From Morchella semilibera (Eukaryota; Ascomycota; Pezizomycetes; Pezizales; Morchellaceae): 64,000 nucleotides of DNA. Positions 10,042 to 22,866 of this stretch are shown in pieces. The notes below the pieces were generated by a model that was not told the origin of the DNA, made no database searches, and saw only the letters and a program-made list of their open reading frames with translations. Location of the stretch: contig WBVU01000010.1 of the NCBI GenBank assembly GCA_009192285.1, positions 310,001 to 374,000 on the forward strand, read 5' to 3'. A program made the position numbers and the translations under genes. Numbering within the stretch: position 1 is the stretch's first letter; each line of letters starts with the position of its first letter.

Positions 10042-12372
10042 ATGGAGGGGGCCAGCGCAGCGCCGGAAAAGCGCGACCCTACGATTACGACCCCTAAAAA
10101 TCCCTCCAGGCCATCCTCAAGAGGCTCAAATCATAAGCGCCAACGCACCGACCCTAAGAAAGCAATGGAGCCTTCAGCTGATTTTATATCACTGGATTTT
10201 TCAGATGGTGCTGACGATGAACCAGTCGAGGTGGAGTACATCGGTACTAAGCGCTCTAAGCGTACACCTTTGACTTCTGGAAACACCACTCCGGTAACTC
10301 CAAAGAGTTCTGGTACACAGGACGAAGACGACCAGGAAGGTGGTGTGGAGGAAAAGACGGCCACAAAGAAAAAGAGAAAGGGAAAGCCACTCATGAGGCC
10401 TAAGGAGGAGGAAGATGGTGCAAAACAGGAAGCCAATAGGTCCAGACAGCCTACAACTCCTAGCTTACATAGCAGAGGCGATTCATCAGATGAGGATGGT
10501 GGTATCAGCATCAAAACGCCGTTAAATGGTATTCATACCTTGAAAGACGACGAGTCCGAGATTGAAGATGAGGATAAGGATTCCTCTACTCGGCGTGTTT
10601 TAAGTGCCAAAAAACTGAGTGGTGCACGAACCCCTGGGCAGGAAGACAACCCAACGCCTGAATCTGTGGAGATTGCAATTGCGACAACTTCTAATCCAGA
10701 GGCTTCTAGTGTTGTAGCACCCGCCAGCGAGGAATTTGAGAAAGATTCCGCAGTTGTGAACGGGAAGGCCAAGAAGCGGAAGCCAAGGAAGAGGAAAAAG
10801 TCAGTGGCAGAGGCAGAAAGAAATGCACAAATTGACCTACCCAGGGGAGGAGGGTTTAAAAACATTTCTGACAGAAAAGATGACGATGACACGTCAGCAT
10901 CGTCATTAGGTGATGAAGATGATGACGAAGGACTAGAAATCCACGTTGATCTCGACATGGTTGACATTGGCGATAATGTGAAGACTAAAAGTAACCACAT
11001 TAGCGACGAGGAAGGAGAGGTTGTAGAAACTCTAGCTAAAAAGGCCGATATAGTTGTGATCGACGAGAACGAAAGTGGTGATGGTGGTGATTCTCCTCTC
11101 GTTGACCAGGCTGTAGCCATGAGGCAGCGGAAGTACTATTCTGCATATGTACCACCTCCGTTTAGGCTTGAAGAAGCGCGTCCGTTCTTCGGCTCAACTT
11201 CAGGTGTAGACTTTACAGCAGATGTGATACAGGAACGAGAGCTTGGCGCTGTAATGGCGACACCTTTTTCTGAGAGTAAAAGGATATGTTCTGTTTGTAC
11301 CAAAACAGGGCACTCAGAGGATAATTGTCAGGAGCTAAAGGTAGGCTTCTAGTCACTTTTTGTCGGGTTCCAGGAACCTGATACTGAACAAAGGAACTCT
11401 TACTAATTGCAATCTCTGGAACAGTGTAAGCATTGCGGAAGCTGGAATAAGCACTTTTCACACACCTGCCCAGATGCCAAGAAGGATGACGAGGAAGAGT
11501 CACGCATAAAAGACGTAAGCAAACCTCTGAAACACATCCTCACAGGCCGTTATACTAATCACCCTCCAAAACAGCACTGGCGTCGCATCCCCACTCACCG
11601 ACACAAACCAACCCAACAAAAAAAATCTCTTCCCATTCATTGCTACATGTGTGCTGGAAGCGACCACTATGGTGATGACTGTCCCGGTTGCTCGCCGCCT
11701 AGGATTAGTGGCTCTTTCTCGTTGTCTGAAATCAATGTAAACTCTTATGCCACCCAGGAATGGTTATTGGAATCTGGGGACATACTCCAAGCCCTTGGGC
11801 TAGGTAAAGGAAATCCTAAATTTGGGGTTGCGGGTACTAAAATGACGATAAAACCAACACTGGACCCCTTCAGAGACCTGCGAAATTTCGACAGGGAAGA
11901 TCCATTCCCGAAGCGTGCACCCCCTACTGGGCCATCTAAGGGCAGAGACTCCTATAAGTCAAGGAACGCCCAGAGAGATGGTAATGGTGCGTCGTACCGT
12001 CAGCGAAGCCGGAGCCCTCACAGAGACCCTATATTTGATAGATACCGTCAACATTTACCGGCCAGGCCGACCCACGGACTACCCCCAAGACCTCGCTCAC
12101 GCTCACGAAGCCCGCTACGTATTAGGGGTAATAGTAGCCGAGGTGGTGGAAGCATAGGTAGGGGCGGGGGTGGGAGCGGAGGTAGAGGTGGGGCCCGTAT
12201 GTATGGACCTCCGGGGGATATTCACAACCGCCCTGCAGCTCGCGAATCTAGGGGAGGCTATGAATCGCGTTCACAGCCCCCGCTGCCAAGAGAACCAGTG
12301 CCCAGACGTACAGAAGCGTTTAGACCAATGCCATCGAGTGCTAGAGGGAACTGGCAGAAGTACAAAACCTAG
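10042..12372 (+). CDS. Air-like CCHC zinc-knuckle protein with RGG/SR tail
   Basis: The start is the ATG at 10042. Exon 1 is 10042-11340; intron 11341-11424 (GTAGGC..AACAG); a second very likely intron is 11515-11574 (GTAAGC, TACTAAT branch, AACAG). Product about 728 aa. The N-terminal 400 residues are acidic and low-complexity with basic KKRKPRKRKK blocks. CCHC knuckles follow: CX2CX4HX4C at about 416-429, a second at 434-448 (CX2CX5HX4C), and a third CYMCAGSDHYGDDC. The C-terminus is Arg/Ser-rich with GRGGGG/RGG repeats. Knuckle spacing and the RGG tail resemble Air1/Air2 (RNA-binding subunits of the TRAMP nuclear RNA surveillance complex), but only three knuckles are visible against the usual five. 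Orthology is therefore inferred. RNA binding is the safest role. Confidence 0.8.
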
Positions 12373-12947
12373 AAAGGCCAGGTAGTTGTTTTAGCGGTAT
12401 ATGCTCTCTTTTCTAGTTTAATCCATGGTTTATTTTACTCTTTTCGGCGGTCTCTTATAGGCTGGCCACTTTTGTGTATCAATACTTAGGCAAGGTTGTG
12501 TGGGTTCCGGAAACTCATTGCTGGCGCGATGGAGGGGAGCCACCAAGGACCTTCGCTGCCTTAACTTAACGTAAGATATGGGATGTTTTGTGCCTATTAA
12601 TAAAAGTAAATGATTTGGCGCTCCATGATTCGATCATTGGCCTTTCGAAGCGACTCGCTAGCGTCATATATGATCACTCGGTGCATAGGGGCAGACTACA
12701 AGACTGATAAGGTTAGTTATTAATCAAGTAGTGTACCTCCTCGGTTAAGGAATTCTTCTCTATAATCAGTTAAACCCTTTACATTAGGCGTAACTTTTAC
12801 TGCGATCCTCATCTAGTTTCTTGGTTATGCACATGCGTAATAGCCACGAATCCTCGTGTAACATGGCATATTGAGAGGTGATGAGGGCCATCGTAACTTT
12901 GGGCGCGTAGAAAAACCTCTTCTCCTTACTAACTGATACTTGCAACA
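12373..12947. other. Intergenic, zinc-knuckle 3' end to MSH5 start
   Basis: It holds the 3' flank of the zinc-knuckle gene (AATAAAAGTAAA near 12599 could serve polyadenylation), one perfect bipartite motif, and the MSH5 promoter. Confidence 0.4.
12664..12681 (+). promoter_or_regulatory. Bipartite motif site 3 (TCATA-N4-ATCACTCGG)
   Basis: It lies 267 bp upstream of the MSH5 start, spacer TATG. Confidence 0.5.
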
Positions 12948-15900
12948 ATGCCCCGAACTCGTCGAGCGTCTGTGGCATTCGCCTCTGAACCCCTCTTCCG
13001 CCCACCTTCTCGCTCTTCCTCTCAGACAACTCGAAGCTCCCTCACCGCCACTCCTGGTACCTCAAAATCACGTAAACTGAACCCATATAACAGGACTGTC
13101 GAAAGTCAAGATGAAGATGAAGATGAGGAAATCTCTGAGGAGGAGGAAGACGACTCTGAGGATATCATCATGGCCGTTGATCGGAGGGGAAGAAAGATAG
13201 GGTGTGCATTTTACTCGATGGCAGAGCAGAGATTAAGTTTAATGGAGGATATCGAGTTTCCTACTTCGGACTGCTTAGATGCTTGTGAGTGCTCTTGCGC
13301 GGGGTTGGATTGGCCTACTAATGTAGTTGCGTGGGGGGTAGTAAAATTCCATATAAAACCTACAGTCCTGTTACTGCCGTCAAGGTTTGATGAAACCATT
13401 GATAAATCGCTTAATCCTGATTCTAAAGGCAAATGATCCAATCTGCTTCTGTAGGTATGTTTGTGACTCTTGCTCACACGTTTACCAGATGAATTTGCGA
13501 CGCCTTATCACATTTCCATCCGCCCTACTGCCGAGTTCTCCTATGACTCGGCAAGAAACAAACTCATCTCAACCCGTATTGGTGAATCCAACGGACCATC
13601 AATCACAATCCAGACTCCTGGCGACATGCATGACATATCCGGCGAGTCACGGAGACGTGGAAATCTACTGAGACTTGCAGGGTGGATCAACGTGGAAAGC
13701 AAGGTTACTGTAGGGTGTGCTGGTGCCGTATTGACGTATCTGCAGAGGAAGGCAAGTATTGACGGAGGTCCTGGAGATGTCGATGGAGGGGGAATATTAG
13801 TGGCAGAGATTGAGATGTGGAGTATGGCTGATGTTATGTATGTGCTAAGAGGGTGTGTGTTTGTCTGGTGAGAAAAAGTGACTGACGGGGAGCAGGTTTG
13901 TAAATGCAGATACGATATGCTCGCTGCAGATCTTTGAGGATGAGTCGCACCCGAATTTTCATATGCAAGGCCCCAAGGGCCGCGGTAAAGAAGGTCTATC
14001 TTTATTCGGAATTATGAATGGGACTAGATCTCCGCTTGGGCATGTTATGCTTAAACAATGGTTTCTGCGCCCAACCCTTTCGCTCTCAATACTGACCTCC
14101 CGTCATGATACACTGACCGCGTTCCTCAATCCTGCCAACTCTCATGTCCTCGCTACACTCGGGAAGTCACTGCGATATATCAAAAATATCCCAAAAGTCC
14201 TTTCAGGATTACGGCGAGGCTTAGGTAGTGGTGGCCGAGGGGGCGAATGGGTTTCGTTAGCAAAATTCTCGTTCTACGCACTGAGGATCAGGTCCTCTCT
14301 GCAAGAGATGAGTGGAGTTCGAGGGCTAGTGATCTATAAGAAACTGATGGACACAATTGATGTCAAGGCCATTCAGGCCGTGGGACAGCTTATCCACGAC
14401 ACAATAGACTTTGATGAGAGTGCACTGCAGCACAGGGTAGTCGTTATGAGGAACGTAGATGATGAGCTAGACCGGATGAAGCAGATGTATAATGGCATGG
14501 ATAGTATGCTCTCGCAGGTCGCTCGACAAGTCGCAGCAGACATACCGGCCGGTGTGGCGATCAACTTGAACGTTATTTATTTCCCGCAGCTCGGGTATCT
14601 GATCGTTGTACCCACACTCGAAGGTAGTAGCAATGATGGTGGAGAGGAGGATGCAGTGGGGAGGCCTGTGTATGCGGGCCAAGACTGGGAATTTCAGTTC
14701 TGTACAGGAACGAGTTGGTATTACAAGAACCCGCAGATGAGAGAGATGGACGGGTACTTTGGGGATATGTACGGGCTTATCTGTGGTAAGTTTGTGTGGA
14801 TGGATGGAACGAGTGATTACTAATGACGCAGTGAAGATAGGGAGATTGAGCTAGTGCATGAGCTGCAGGTAAGGGTGCTGAAGTATGATGAGATACTTAT
14901 AGACTGTGCTATGATAATCGCGGAGCTTGATTGGTATGGTCTTGGGATCCTTTTTTCTTCTCTTCTTTTCACGATATCACAATTGGACTATAGCTAAGGG
15001 TTGTTAGTCTTCTGGCCCTGGCCCTGGCGGCGGAGAAATACAAGTACTCCCGGCCTATAATCACCGAGGAAAACATCATCAAGATTACTAAGGGCCGGTA
15101 AGCGAGTTCTTGTCTTCCTAGAAGACGCAGAAACTATCATTGACAATAACAGGCACCCGCTCCAAGAACTCTGCGTGTCCTCCTATGTGGAGAACGATAC
15201 AAATATCCTTGGAGGTAAAGGTTCAGATGAAAAATTAAGTAGCATAGATATCGAAACTGCCCCAGACGCAAATGAGGCTAATCTGGCTACACCACCGATG
15301 GCGGTAAGAGGTGTTGAGAACGCCCCCACTGAGCCAAGTATGGTGCTTATCACTGGGCCTAATTACTCCGGGAAAAGCATTTACTTAAAACAAGTCGCAC
15401 TCATAGTTTATATGGCTCACATTGGATCGTTTGTTCCAGCCGAGAGTGCAGTGATAGGATTGACAGATAAAATACTTACCAGGATTCAAACCCGAGAGAG
15501 TGTTTCAAAAGTACAAAGTGCGTTTATGATAGACCTTCAACAGATCGCTATCAGCCTTAGGCTTGCCACACGTCAGTCTCTTCTAATAATCGACGAGTTC
15601 GGTAAGGGTACCGACTCAAGTGATGGTGCAGGGCTAGCCTGTGGTGTATTCGAACACCTCCTGAACCGCTGTGACGATAGGCCAAAGGTTTTGGCAGCTA
15701 CTCATTACCATGAGATATTTGAAAACGGCTTCCTTACTGAGCACAAATATCTACAATTTGCTCACATGAAAGTTCTCCTTGATCATGATGCAGAGCAAAC
15801 AGAAGATCAAATCACGTATCTATACCGAATGGAGATCGGCCGGAGTACTAGTAGCTTTGGGACTTGCTGTGCGGCCCTTAATGGTATCGATCCAGCAATT

Positions 15901-16140
15901 GTTGCAAGAGCTGAAGATCTAATCCTGCTGGCTGCAAGGGGTGAAGATTTAGTTGCTGCATGTGGGAGGTTGACCGGCGGAGAGACTAAGGAGTTGGAGG
16001 AGGCCGAAGAGGTTGCAAGGGAGTTTTTAAAGCAGGATTTTGACTTTGAAGGTAGTGATGGGGATGAGAGCGCGGGAGAGGCCAGAAGAAAGCTAGAAAA
16101 GATCTTGGAAGGCGTTAGAAGGGCTGAAGAATGGATATAG
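12948..16140 (+). CDS. MSH5: MutS homologue Msh5 (meiotic crossover factor)
   Basis: Seven exons: 12948-13284, 13342-13428, 13489-13852, 13896-14785, 14837-14933, 15008-15097 and 15153-16140, giving 950 aa. Msh5 pairs with Msh4 to stabilise meiotic recombination intermediates for crossover resolution; it lacks the mismatch-binding domain of Msh2/3/6. After a Ser-rich, acidic N-terminus ([16 protein letters not shown]) the protein opens with the Msh5-typical [18 protein letters not shown]. The blocks [16 protein letters not shown] and [15 protein letters not shown] follow, then a long lever/clamp region. Walker A GPNYSGKS is at about 690-697 and Walker [15 protein letters not shown] around 769, with ATHYHEIF after it. 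Intron 2 (13429-13488) appears to be GC-AG (G|GCAAAT). Intron 4 uses acceptor GAAG at 14836, six bases beyond a CAG that would give a stop. Family identity is very secure; some splice sites are inferred. Confidence 0.93.
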
Positions 16141-16632
16141 TAGGAATAGCTGCTAATATGGGGCTAGGTGGAATGCAAACAGGGGAGCTATATTGAGCGT
16201 GTACTACTATCCTCTTGTGCTATATATATATGCAGTGGCTATATATTTACGGTGATAGGTGCAACTTAAGTGAAAAGAAGAGATTTAGGATCCTAAATAT
16301 AAATATACTGGATCGAATTGCACTTACCTAAATTAAGATCGTATTCCTCATAACTACATCGTACATGTAGTTAAAAGCAATGGCTTTTTATTCAGCATAA
16401 AACCCCTCCCTAATTCTATGTTTATTCGAGGCCGCAGAGGATCGCTCGCCCCACGGGGACCCCAGCCTTGGCATTTCAGCAGCCCCAACCCCACCTTTTC
16501 AGCCGCATCAGCTCACCTGCAGCCTTGTCCATCGCACCCAACATCAATTCATCATTCCATAACCCGATCAATTATTAGTTCCCGAGAACAGAGAGAAAAC
16601 ACACCCAAAACCACAACAACTACATATATTGT
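16141..16632. other. Intergenic between MSH5 and F-box gene
   Basis: AT-rich 3' flank of MSH5, one TACATGTA (16362-16369), then C/A-rich leader DNA before the F-box start. No gene seen. Confidence 0.4.
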
Positions 16633-17912
16633 ATGACTGCCATCTTAACTGCCCTCCAACATCAGGGACCGTCTAGAGCTACATACTACATCATGTTACC
16701 CCCCTCATACTCGGATCATGATCCTTTACCACCCCCGTCTTTCGACCCTTTATCGATGATATTGAGTCAGTACCCAATTGTGACGCAGTTTGTAAAGTTC
16801 ATAACTACCGGTGACTGTACGATTCTTCTCCTGCAAGCTATCACTACAATCATGTGTGTTTACTGATGAATGATATACGTATACATTGTGAGCAGTAATC
16901 CAGCTTTCTCGCACGTCAAGCACAATCCGTGAAACTCTCCTGCAATCACCGGAATACTGGCACGAACTTCTCTCCCGGACAACTCTCGTATGTTCCGAGA
17001 CCACTCACATCAAAGGTGACAACGTCAAGAGCTGCGTAATATGCTCCATGCCCGTCTGTGAGGTAAGCCCCGCAATCCCAGTCCGCGGCCCCCACACGCA
17101 CTGTCACCCCCACTAACCAACACTCTTAGACCTGCATCGTCAAATCCGACTTCCACGGTACCTCAGGCACCTTCTCCAACCGTATCCGCACCTTTTGCGA
17201 ATCCTGCTGGTCCGCCACGGACTTCTCTCACCCCCCAAACTCCCCGCACTCCTCTGCTCCGCCGCTCTGCGTCTGCGTCGCAAAAGACGGCTGGCTCTGC
17301 TCCCACTGCCGTGCTACGGAGCGCGATGAGCTCCTGGAGAACAAATATACATGTGCAACCGACGGGTGCTCTCAGCCCCACAACACCTCCGAGAAGCAGC
17401 GCGTATGCACCTGGTGCCGCCTTCCACTGCCGCCGGCTTGGCGCCCCGTCACCGCAGAGCAAATACCGATCTCGGAATCGCTGGGAGCCAACGGAAACAA
17501 TGTACCAGAGGATGATGCACCGGGGTATGAAGAAGACGGTGGGAGTATAGGTGGAAGGAGAACATCCGATGTGTTGGACTCCCCCGTGGATAAACCGAGG
17601 ATCGCCGGTTGGGACCAGATGACCGAGGATGAAAGGCAAAATTACCAGACGGCGTGGCTGGCGAAGGGTGTAAGGGAGAGGGCACGCGGAGCGGTTGTGA
17701 GGAAGTCGGAGCCTGGCATGTCTGATGGAGCCGCCCCGGGCTTTGAGGATATCGGGAATGAGGAGACGGGTGAGGCCAGTGGCAGTGCTAACGTCGGGGA
17801 AACTGGCGAGGCCAGTGGTAGTGGTGGGATAACAAACAGTGCTAATGGTACTGGCGTCGAGGAAGCAGCGGGTAAATTGAAGGACGTTGACCTTAGTGGA
17901 GGCAGTAGTTAA
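16633..17912 (+). CDS. F-box-like protein with Cys-rich (putative zinc) region
   Basis: Exons 16633-16816, 16896-17062 and 17130-17912 join in one frame to give 377 aa from the ATG at 16633 (an ATG at 16694 is an alternative). Joining exons 1 and 2 creates an F-box-like helix set, YPIVTQFVKFITTGDLIQL followed by SRTSSTIRETLL and SPEYWHELL. This suggests a substrate adaptor for an SCF ubiquitin ligase. A Cys-rich part follows: CVICSMPVCETC, RTFCESCW, WLCSHC, CATDGCSQ and CTWCRLPLP, with CxxC pairs suited to binding zinc. The C-terminus is Gly/Ser/Glu-rich and probably disordered. It is tandem with MSH5 and converges on the dynamin gene. Its specific target cannot be told from sequence. Confidence 0.72.
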
Positions 17913-18946
17913 TTACTTATTCTTCCTTTCCTGATCCTTTCTCTTTTTCTTCTATTAGAAATAAGGAGTCCGGTCTAACTGGCTGAATTTGTGATCTTTT
18001 TCTTTTATTCCTTGTTTGAACCCCCCCCTTTTTTTTGCGCTGCTTTTTGCAGATTGATGATATGATGAATGTGTTTTTATGAGAACATGGAAACTGGAGT
18101 TTTGCTTTTTATCTTTTTCCTCTTTTTTCTTTGCACGCAGTGATGGGGCGGATAAAGTTTTTATATAGGATATCGCTACCATACTTAATACATACATTGT
18201 ATTAAGGATTTTTGGGCGGTGTTTGTCTTTGCGTGTACCTAACTACATGTAAGTAGGTGGCGGCAAGCCTCCCAAACCCTAGCCTGACATTATGTGTGGA
18301 ATATCCCGCCGGCTTTTAGACAGTACAAACCCACTTATATAGGAAAATTAGAAAGAGTTGAGATCTGACTACTTAGTACCGTATGATGGCACCTTGAAGA
18401 TCATACCCTTTAATACCGTCATGGTTCTCTTCAAATGTTAAAAGTTATTGTTAACTCTCATATTCGGCGGGGGTTCTAGACTTCCTGCGAGGATTGTTAT
18501 AGCATGATGACAGAAAGTCGGTCCCTTCGGCCTATTTTCTTCATGATGGGCGTTGTTCACATCATGGGCTATCACTCGGAATAACGTGTTTGGTGAATGA
18601 CAAACTACTCGGGGTACCCTACTCTACCTTTTATAGGCGTTTCTCAATGCTTGTGTATGTCCACCTTTTTTTTACTTTCTCATCTTGTGTTTGTGTCAAA
18701 CCTATTGCTCGAGAGGTGTGCATGGAAGTTTTGGCACTGTCGGTCTAGGTATGGGTTGTAGAGTTTGATATAAAGTCAATAGATGTTTGCCAAAATAAGA
18801 TATATAATCTGCCAACATAGAAAATAACCCAGAAATACAAATAGCTACACCAATACGAAACAAAACAACTTGCCCCCAACCAAAAACCAACAAAATAAAC
18901 AAAATGCTCTTCACCGGAGACAACCAAGAAAATGACAGATCATCAG
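17913..18946. other. Convergent intergenic region (F-box / dynamin 3' ends)
   Basis: T-rich 3' flank of the F-box gene, one TACATGTA (18244-18251) and one perfect bipartite motif (18562-18579). No coding frame of interest. Confidence 0.45.
18562..18579 (+). promoter_or_regulatory. Bipartite motif site 4 (TCATG-N4-ATCACTCGG)
   Basis: Perfect consensus with spacer GGCT. It is located between two convergent 3' ends, so it is not an obvious promoter element. Confidence 0.55.
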
Positions 18947-21498
18947 CTACCAATACTCATTCGAAATTCCCTGTGCACCCTCCAGTCTCTCCAGCTTTGC
19001 CTCTAGAATTCTCCTCTTCTCAACGACAGTCTGGTCCTCGCCTCCAACAGCGTTCAACTCCTCCTCAGTTAGCCCTCCAATATACTCGGGCGAGAACACC
19101 CTAACAGGTCCTTTGCGACCCAGGTAATGTCTCTCAATGACCTGAAGCGCCACGCAGTCTACATAGCGCTGTCTTGCAACTTCATAGTAGGACCGTAGCA
19201 CGTTGTATATCTCGGCCACTCTCTGAGCCTCATTAATAAGATGTGGGTCTCCCGGGGCTTCGGAAGCACTGGGTTCCTCCTCATGGCCGTCGCCGGCCTT
19301 CACATATCGCGTTTTGGATTTATCTAGGTTTTGGGTATAGTAGTGATTGTAGGTTATCAATATACCCTCCCTCTCATCACTCAATATCTTTAGCAGTTCG
19401 TTTTCGGCCCTCTTATAGAGCGCGGCAAACAAGGGGCGGAGCTTCATCGAGATCTTGTGGCGTAGGCTGTCGTCGGGACATTTGAGACGGAGCAAATCAA
19501 CGAAGAAGCGCTCAACCTGCGTCCTAACGCTGAGGATGTGCTGTCGGGCGATAGTCCCCCATTTCTCTGTTTGCATTCTGAACAGTAGCTGCACGACACC
19601 CGGGTTCACCATGCCCGGCAGCTCGGGGCCCCGGGATAGTTGATATGCTTTTTTGATCCATTCGTAGATTGGGGTACTATTCACGGCCATAAGATATTTT
19701 GTATAGTCACTTTTAAGAGCTCCAGTAGGCCCAAAATTTGCTGCATCTCCAAAGTCTTTCGTATGGCCCTCTAGCTTCATCCTGTCCGAGAACTCTTCGT
19801 TTAGGTTCTGGATGTGCATCCGTATCCGCAGAGACTCCCGATCTAGGGAATCCATCTCATAGAGCCCCATCAGTGCGTTCCGCGCAGAAACCTGGAAATT
19901 ATTCGAAATCTTGATCAGGATGCTTCTCTGCTCATCACTCGATTCCCTCTTTGGTCCCATAGCCTCCAGCTCCGACCGAGAATCTTCTATCAATGCGTTA
20001 ATCTCCATAACCATCTTTGGGAACTCTTTCTTAACATGGTCGAAGAGGAGCCTCTGGAGGAACCTCTCCAGTGCTGGGACCCCAACCCTGTCGCGAGGGA
20101 GCACTCTCCAGGGATCTTTCTTGAAAAAGTTCTTCTCATTCTCAAGTCTCTCGCCGCTACTAATGTCCCTTTTGACCTCATCAGTGGAACGGTTACGAAC
20201 GGTGAACCATCCGTGGTTGAGGACAGTAATTTTGTTCTGAGCTGTTTCTATGACGCGGGTTTCGTCTCCGGGTTGAATAGCATCAGGCTTTGTGAGGACA
20301 CCGACAGTACGGATACCGTTAGGGTCTGCTTCGTTGGCAAGACGGAAGACCTTCTGATTGGCGGTCTCGTTAAGGGAGGAGGCCACAGCCCTAGTAGTAT
20401 TGTTAGCAGTGCACTATTTGGTAAGACCGAGCCTTAAGTTCGAGCATACAGAATGATGGTTCTCTGATCCTCGATATAGCTTTTTACAAGATTCTCGACC
20501 ATCTCCAAGTCCGCTTCATTCTGGTAACGAGTAGCACCTGGGATCCATTAGTACTCTTGCAGCAAAAGAGGAGTGAAGAGGAAGTAGGAGCAGCCCTACT
20601 TTGAAAAAGTCCCGGGACATCAACAACGCTAAAATGCGAACGTGACGGTCCGCATAGCTCGATTTTCAGTACGTCATCACTGAATCTCTCATTCTTCTCT
20701 GAATCTGTAGTCTCATCTGCACTCTTTGACAGCCCCATCAATTCACTCGCCTAAGTTTTTCCAGCCGTCAGTAACCACCATCAATAATAGGTAGCGGTAT
20801 CATTCAATACCTTATCCATAATTTCGCGGAATCTCTCTGGAGTCAGCTCTACCACCGTGTCTAAGAAACGACGCAGCTTTGCCTTTCTCTCATCGTCACT
20901 TCTTTTCGCGGGGATAATCGACACGGTGATCTTTTCCTCAATGCTCTTGCGAAAACTGATGTGTGTTGCAAAGCGGGTACAGAGTGTTGAGGCAGTGGGG
21001 AAACGGATTCCCGTGAGGGCCTCCAAGAGGGAAGATTTCCCAGAGGACTGGTCACCCACAACTACTAGCTATTAAGGCGGGGGAGGTGGTAAGAAATATT
21101 TCTCTGCAATTATTGGTGGGGTTATGAGGAAATCATACTTGAGGGAGTGAGATGTCTTCACTTGCACCAGACTCACGAAGCTTATCAATTATCTCGAGCA
21201 GCTTTGCAAGTTCAGGACTTTCGAGCTTGTCAGCTAGAGCGCCTGGAGATTTTTTCGCTGATGACATGATGTTTGGCTGAGGAAGACGAGGAGGGTTGGT
21301 AGTAGCAGGAGAAGAAGGACCTGGAAAGGAACAAGGTATAAAGGTGCGCGCGTCGGGGTTTGGCTTATGTTTGAGAGATGAGGAGGCGGGAGAAGCGGGA
21401 GAAGAAGAAGAGGAAGAAGGAGACGAGGCAGATGGTGTCGCAATTGGTGTTGATGCAGGACTGAATGAAGATATAAACCCCGTGAATGCTTTAGTCAT
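18947..21498 (-). CDS. Dynamin-superfamily large GTPase (Mx-like)
   Basis: Five exons: 21498-21139, 21068-20811, 20750-20600, 20537-20450 and 20390-18947, giving 766 aa. Dynamin-family GTPases assemble on membranes or other scaffolds and couple GTP hydrolysis to remodelling. A Ser/Pro-rich, probably disordered N-terminus of about 90 residues precedes the GTPase domain. G1 is GDQSSGKSS (about 125-133), G3 DVPG (about 250-253) and G4 TKPD (about 319-322), with FPTASTLCTRF as the G2 region. The middle/stalk and C-terminal GED-like region follows, ending SNEYW. No PH domain and no transmembrane segment is visible. The layout fits the fungal Mx-like group of unknown function rather than Vps1, Dnm1 or Mgm1. 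All introns are 59-70 nt. Confidence 0.88.
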
Positions 21499-22866
21499 TG
21501 CAAGAGGGAATGTTAGGGATTTATATGTGAGAAGCCTAGAGCATTGAAAGCAGAGGTTGTGGGGATTATATGAGGAAGGGTTCTAATCATCTTTTTAAGG
21601 CCTCACTCAGATAGTGTTTCTTAGGCCTCCAATTACCGTAGATGCTCGAGGAATTCGCTAGCGCCGTTTGCACCAAAAAGTACTCAAAGTGCCGTTTTTG
21701 GTACTCTATGTATGATATGCGGGTAGGTGATGTTTCACTCGCATTAGACCAACCATCAATCCTGGATTACGGTGGCCTTACAAAAGGGCAAATACGTTTT
21801 TGGGGGTGCAGCACAGCGCAACACAACGGACCACCACCGCAACTATAAAGTACATGTATGTAACTTATACTTTGAGCGCCTTATTGACACTGACTTAACT
21901 ACACATGTTGAGTAATAATCAAGTAGTTTTTGTATCATCTGAATATGCCCTAATTATCTGTAGTGAAAATCTTTTCTTAGAATGCAATATAGACCTCTTG
22001 ATGTAACGCTTCGAATAAAGATACTACCACTATGACACTATGAGGGAGCCCATATACAAGAATTTCCTTAATTCTCTTGTGGTTATGGAGTATATTTACA
22101 TGAACGCCTGTCCACACTGGGGCTACTATCATATGCGATCATGACTCTTACTCGACAGCTTTTACCATCACTCATCACAATCACTCTTATTTACTATTAG
22201 CTAGGTTTGATTGTTTTGATTGTTTCAGTTGTAATTATAGGCTGCCGTAAGGGATCGTTTTGCTAGGCGGCAGACAGCATTTCTCAAAGTTGATGGTTGG
22301 CCTGAAATCTCTATCCCTATTTCATGCACCGCACTCCTAGATTGGATAACAGAATACGGTGGCCTAGCGCGCGTATGTTTGCTTGAAAAATTTCTCTCAT
22401 GCGCGGCAAGGCTCGGATCGGCACTGGTTGATGCGTCCCCAACCTCTTTTTTTTTTTAAGCGCTGGTGATTTGGCAGTAGGCCATAATGCAGCTTACGAG
22501 GAGAAGGGGGGGGGCAGTTGTTACATTGCCTGGTATCTTACCTCTCTGAGTGATGTCTTTTATTTTTAGTAGACTGGCTGCCTAAACTCCTGTATTTGCA
22601 CAAACTGTTGGTACTCGGCTTTCCAGTAGTTTATTACGCCCCGGGGTTCTCTGGAGCGAGATTACATGTAGATTAGTTATCAAAAATACCGCGCAGACCG
22701 TGCGGAGTAGGTACATGTAGGCGAGTGATCTCATATGAATAACCGAACGACTGACGACGTAAATCCTCTTGGCACCAACTGGGGGTACTAGTCCACGTTA
22801 ACCAATAGTATTACTACGCCCCCCTCCACATACAATCCCATTCATTCACTAAAGTGCCCTCCCGTG
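21499..22866. other. Divergent intergenic region (dynamin / HAD hydrolase)
   Basis: About 1.37 kb without a credible gene. It contains three TACATGTA copies (21851, 22663, 22712) and a one-mismatch minus-strand copy of the bipartite motif (22721-22738), 129 bp upstream of the HAD start. Confidence 0.45.

Noticed and set aside
19932-19948. ATCACTCG word in the dynamin coding exon
   Set aside because: It lacks the TCA half-site at the fixed distance and lies in an exon, so it was not counted as a motif copy.
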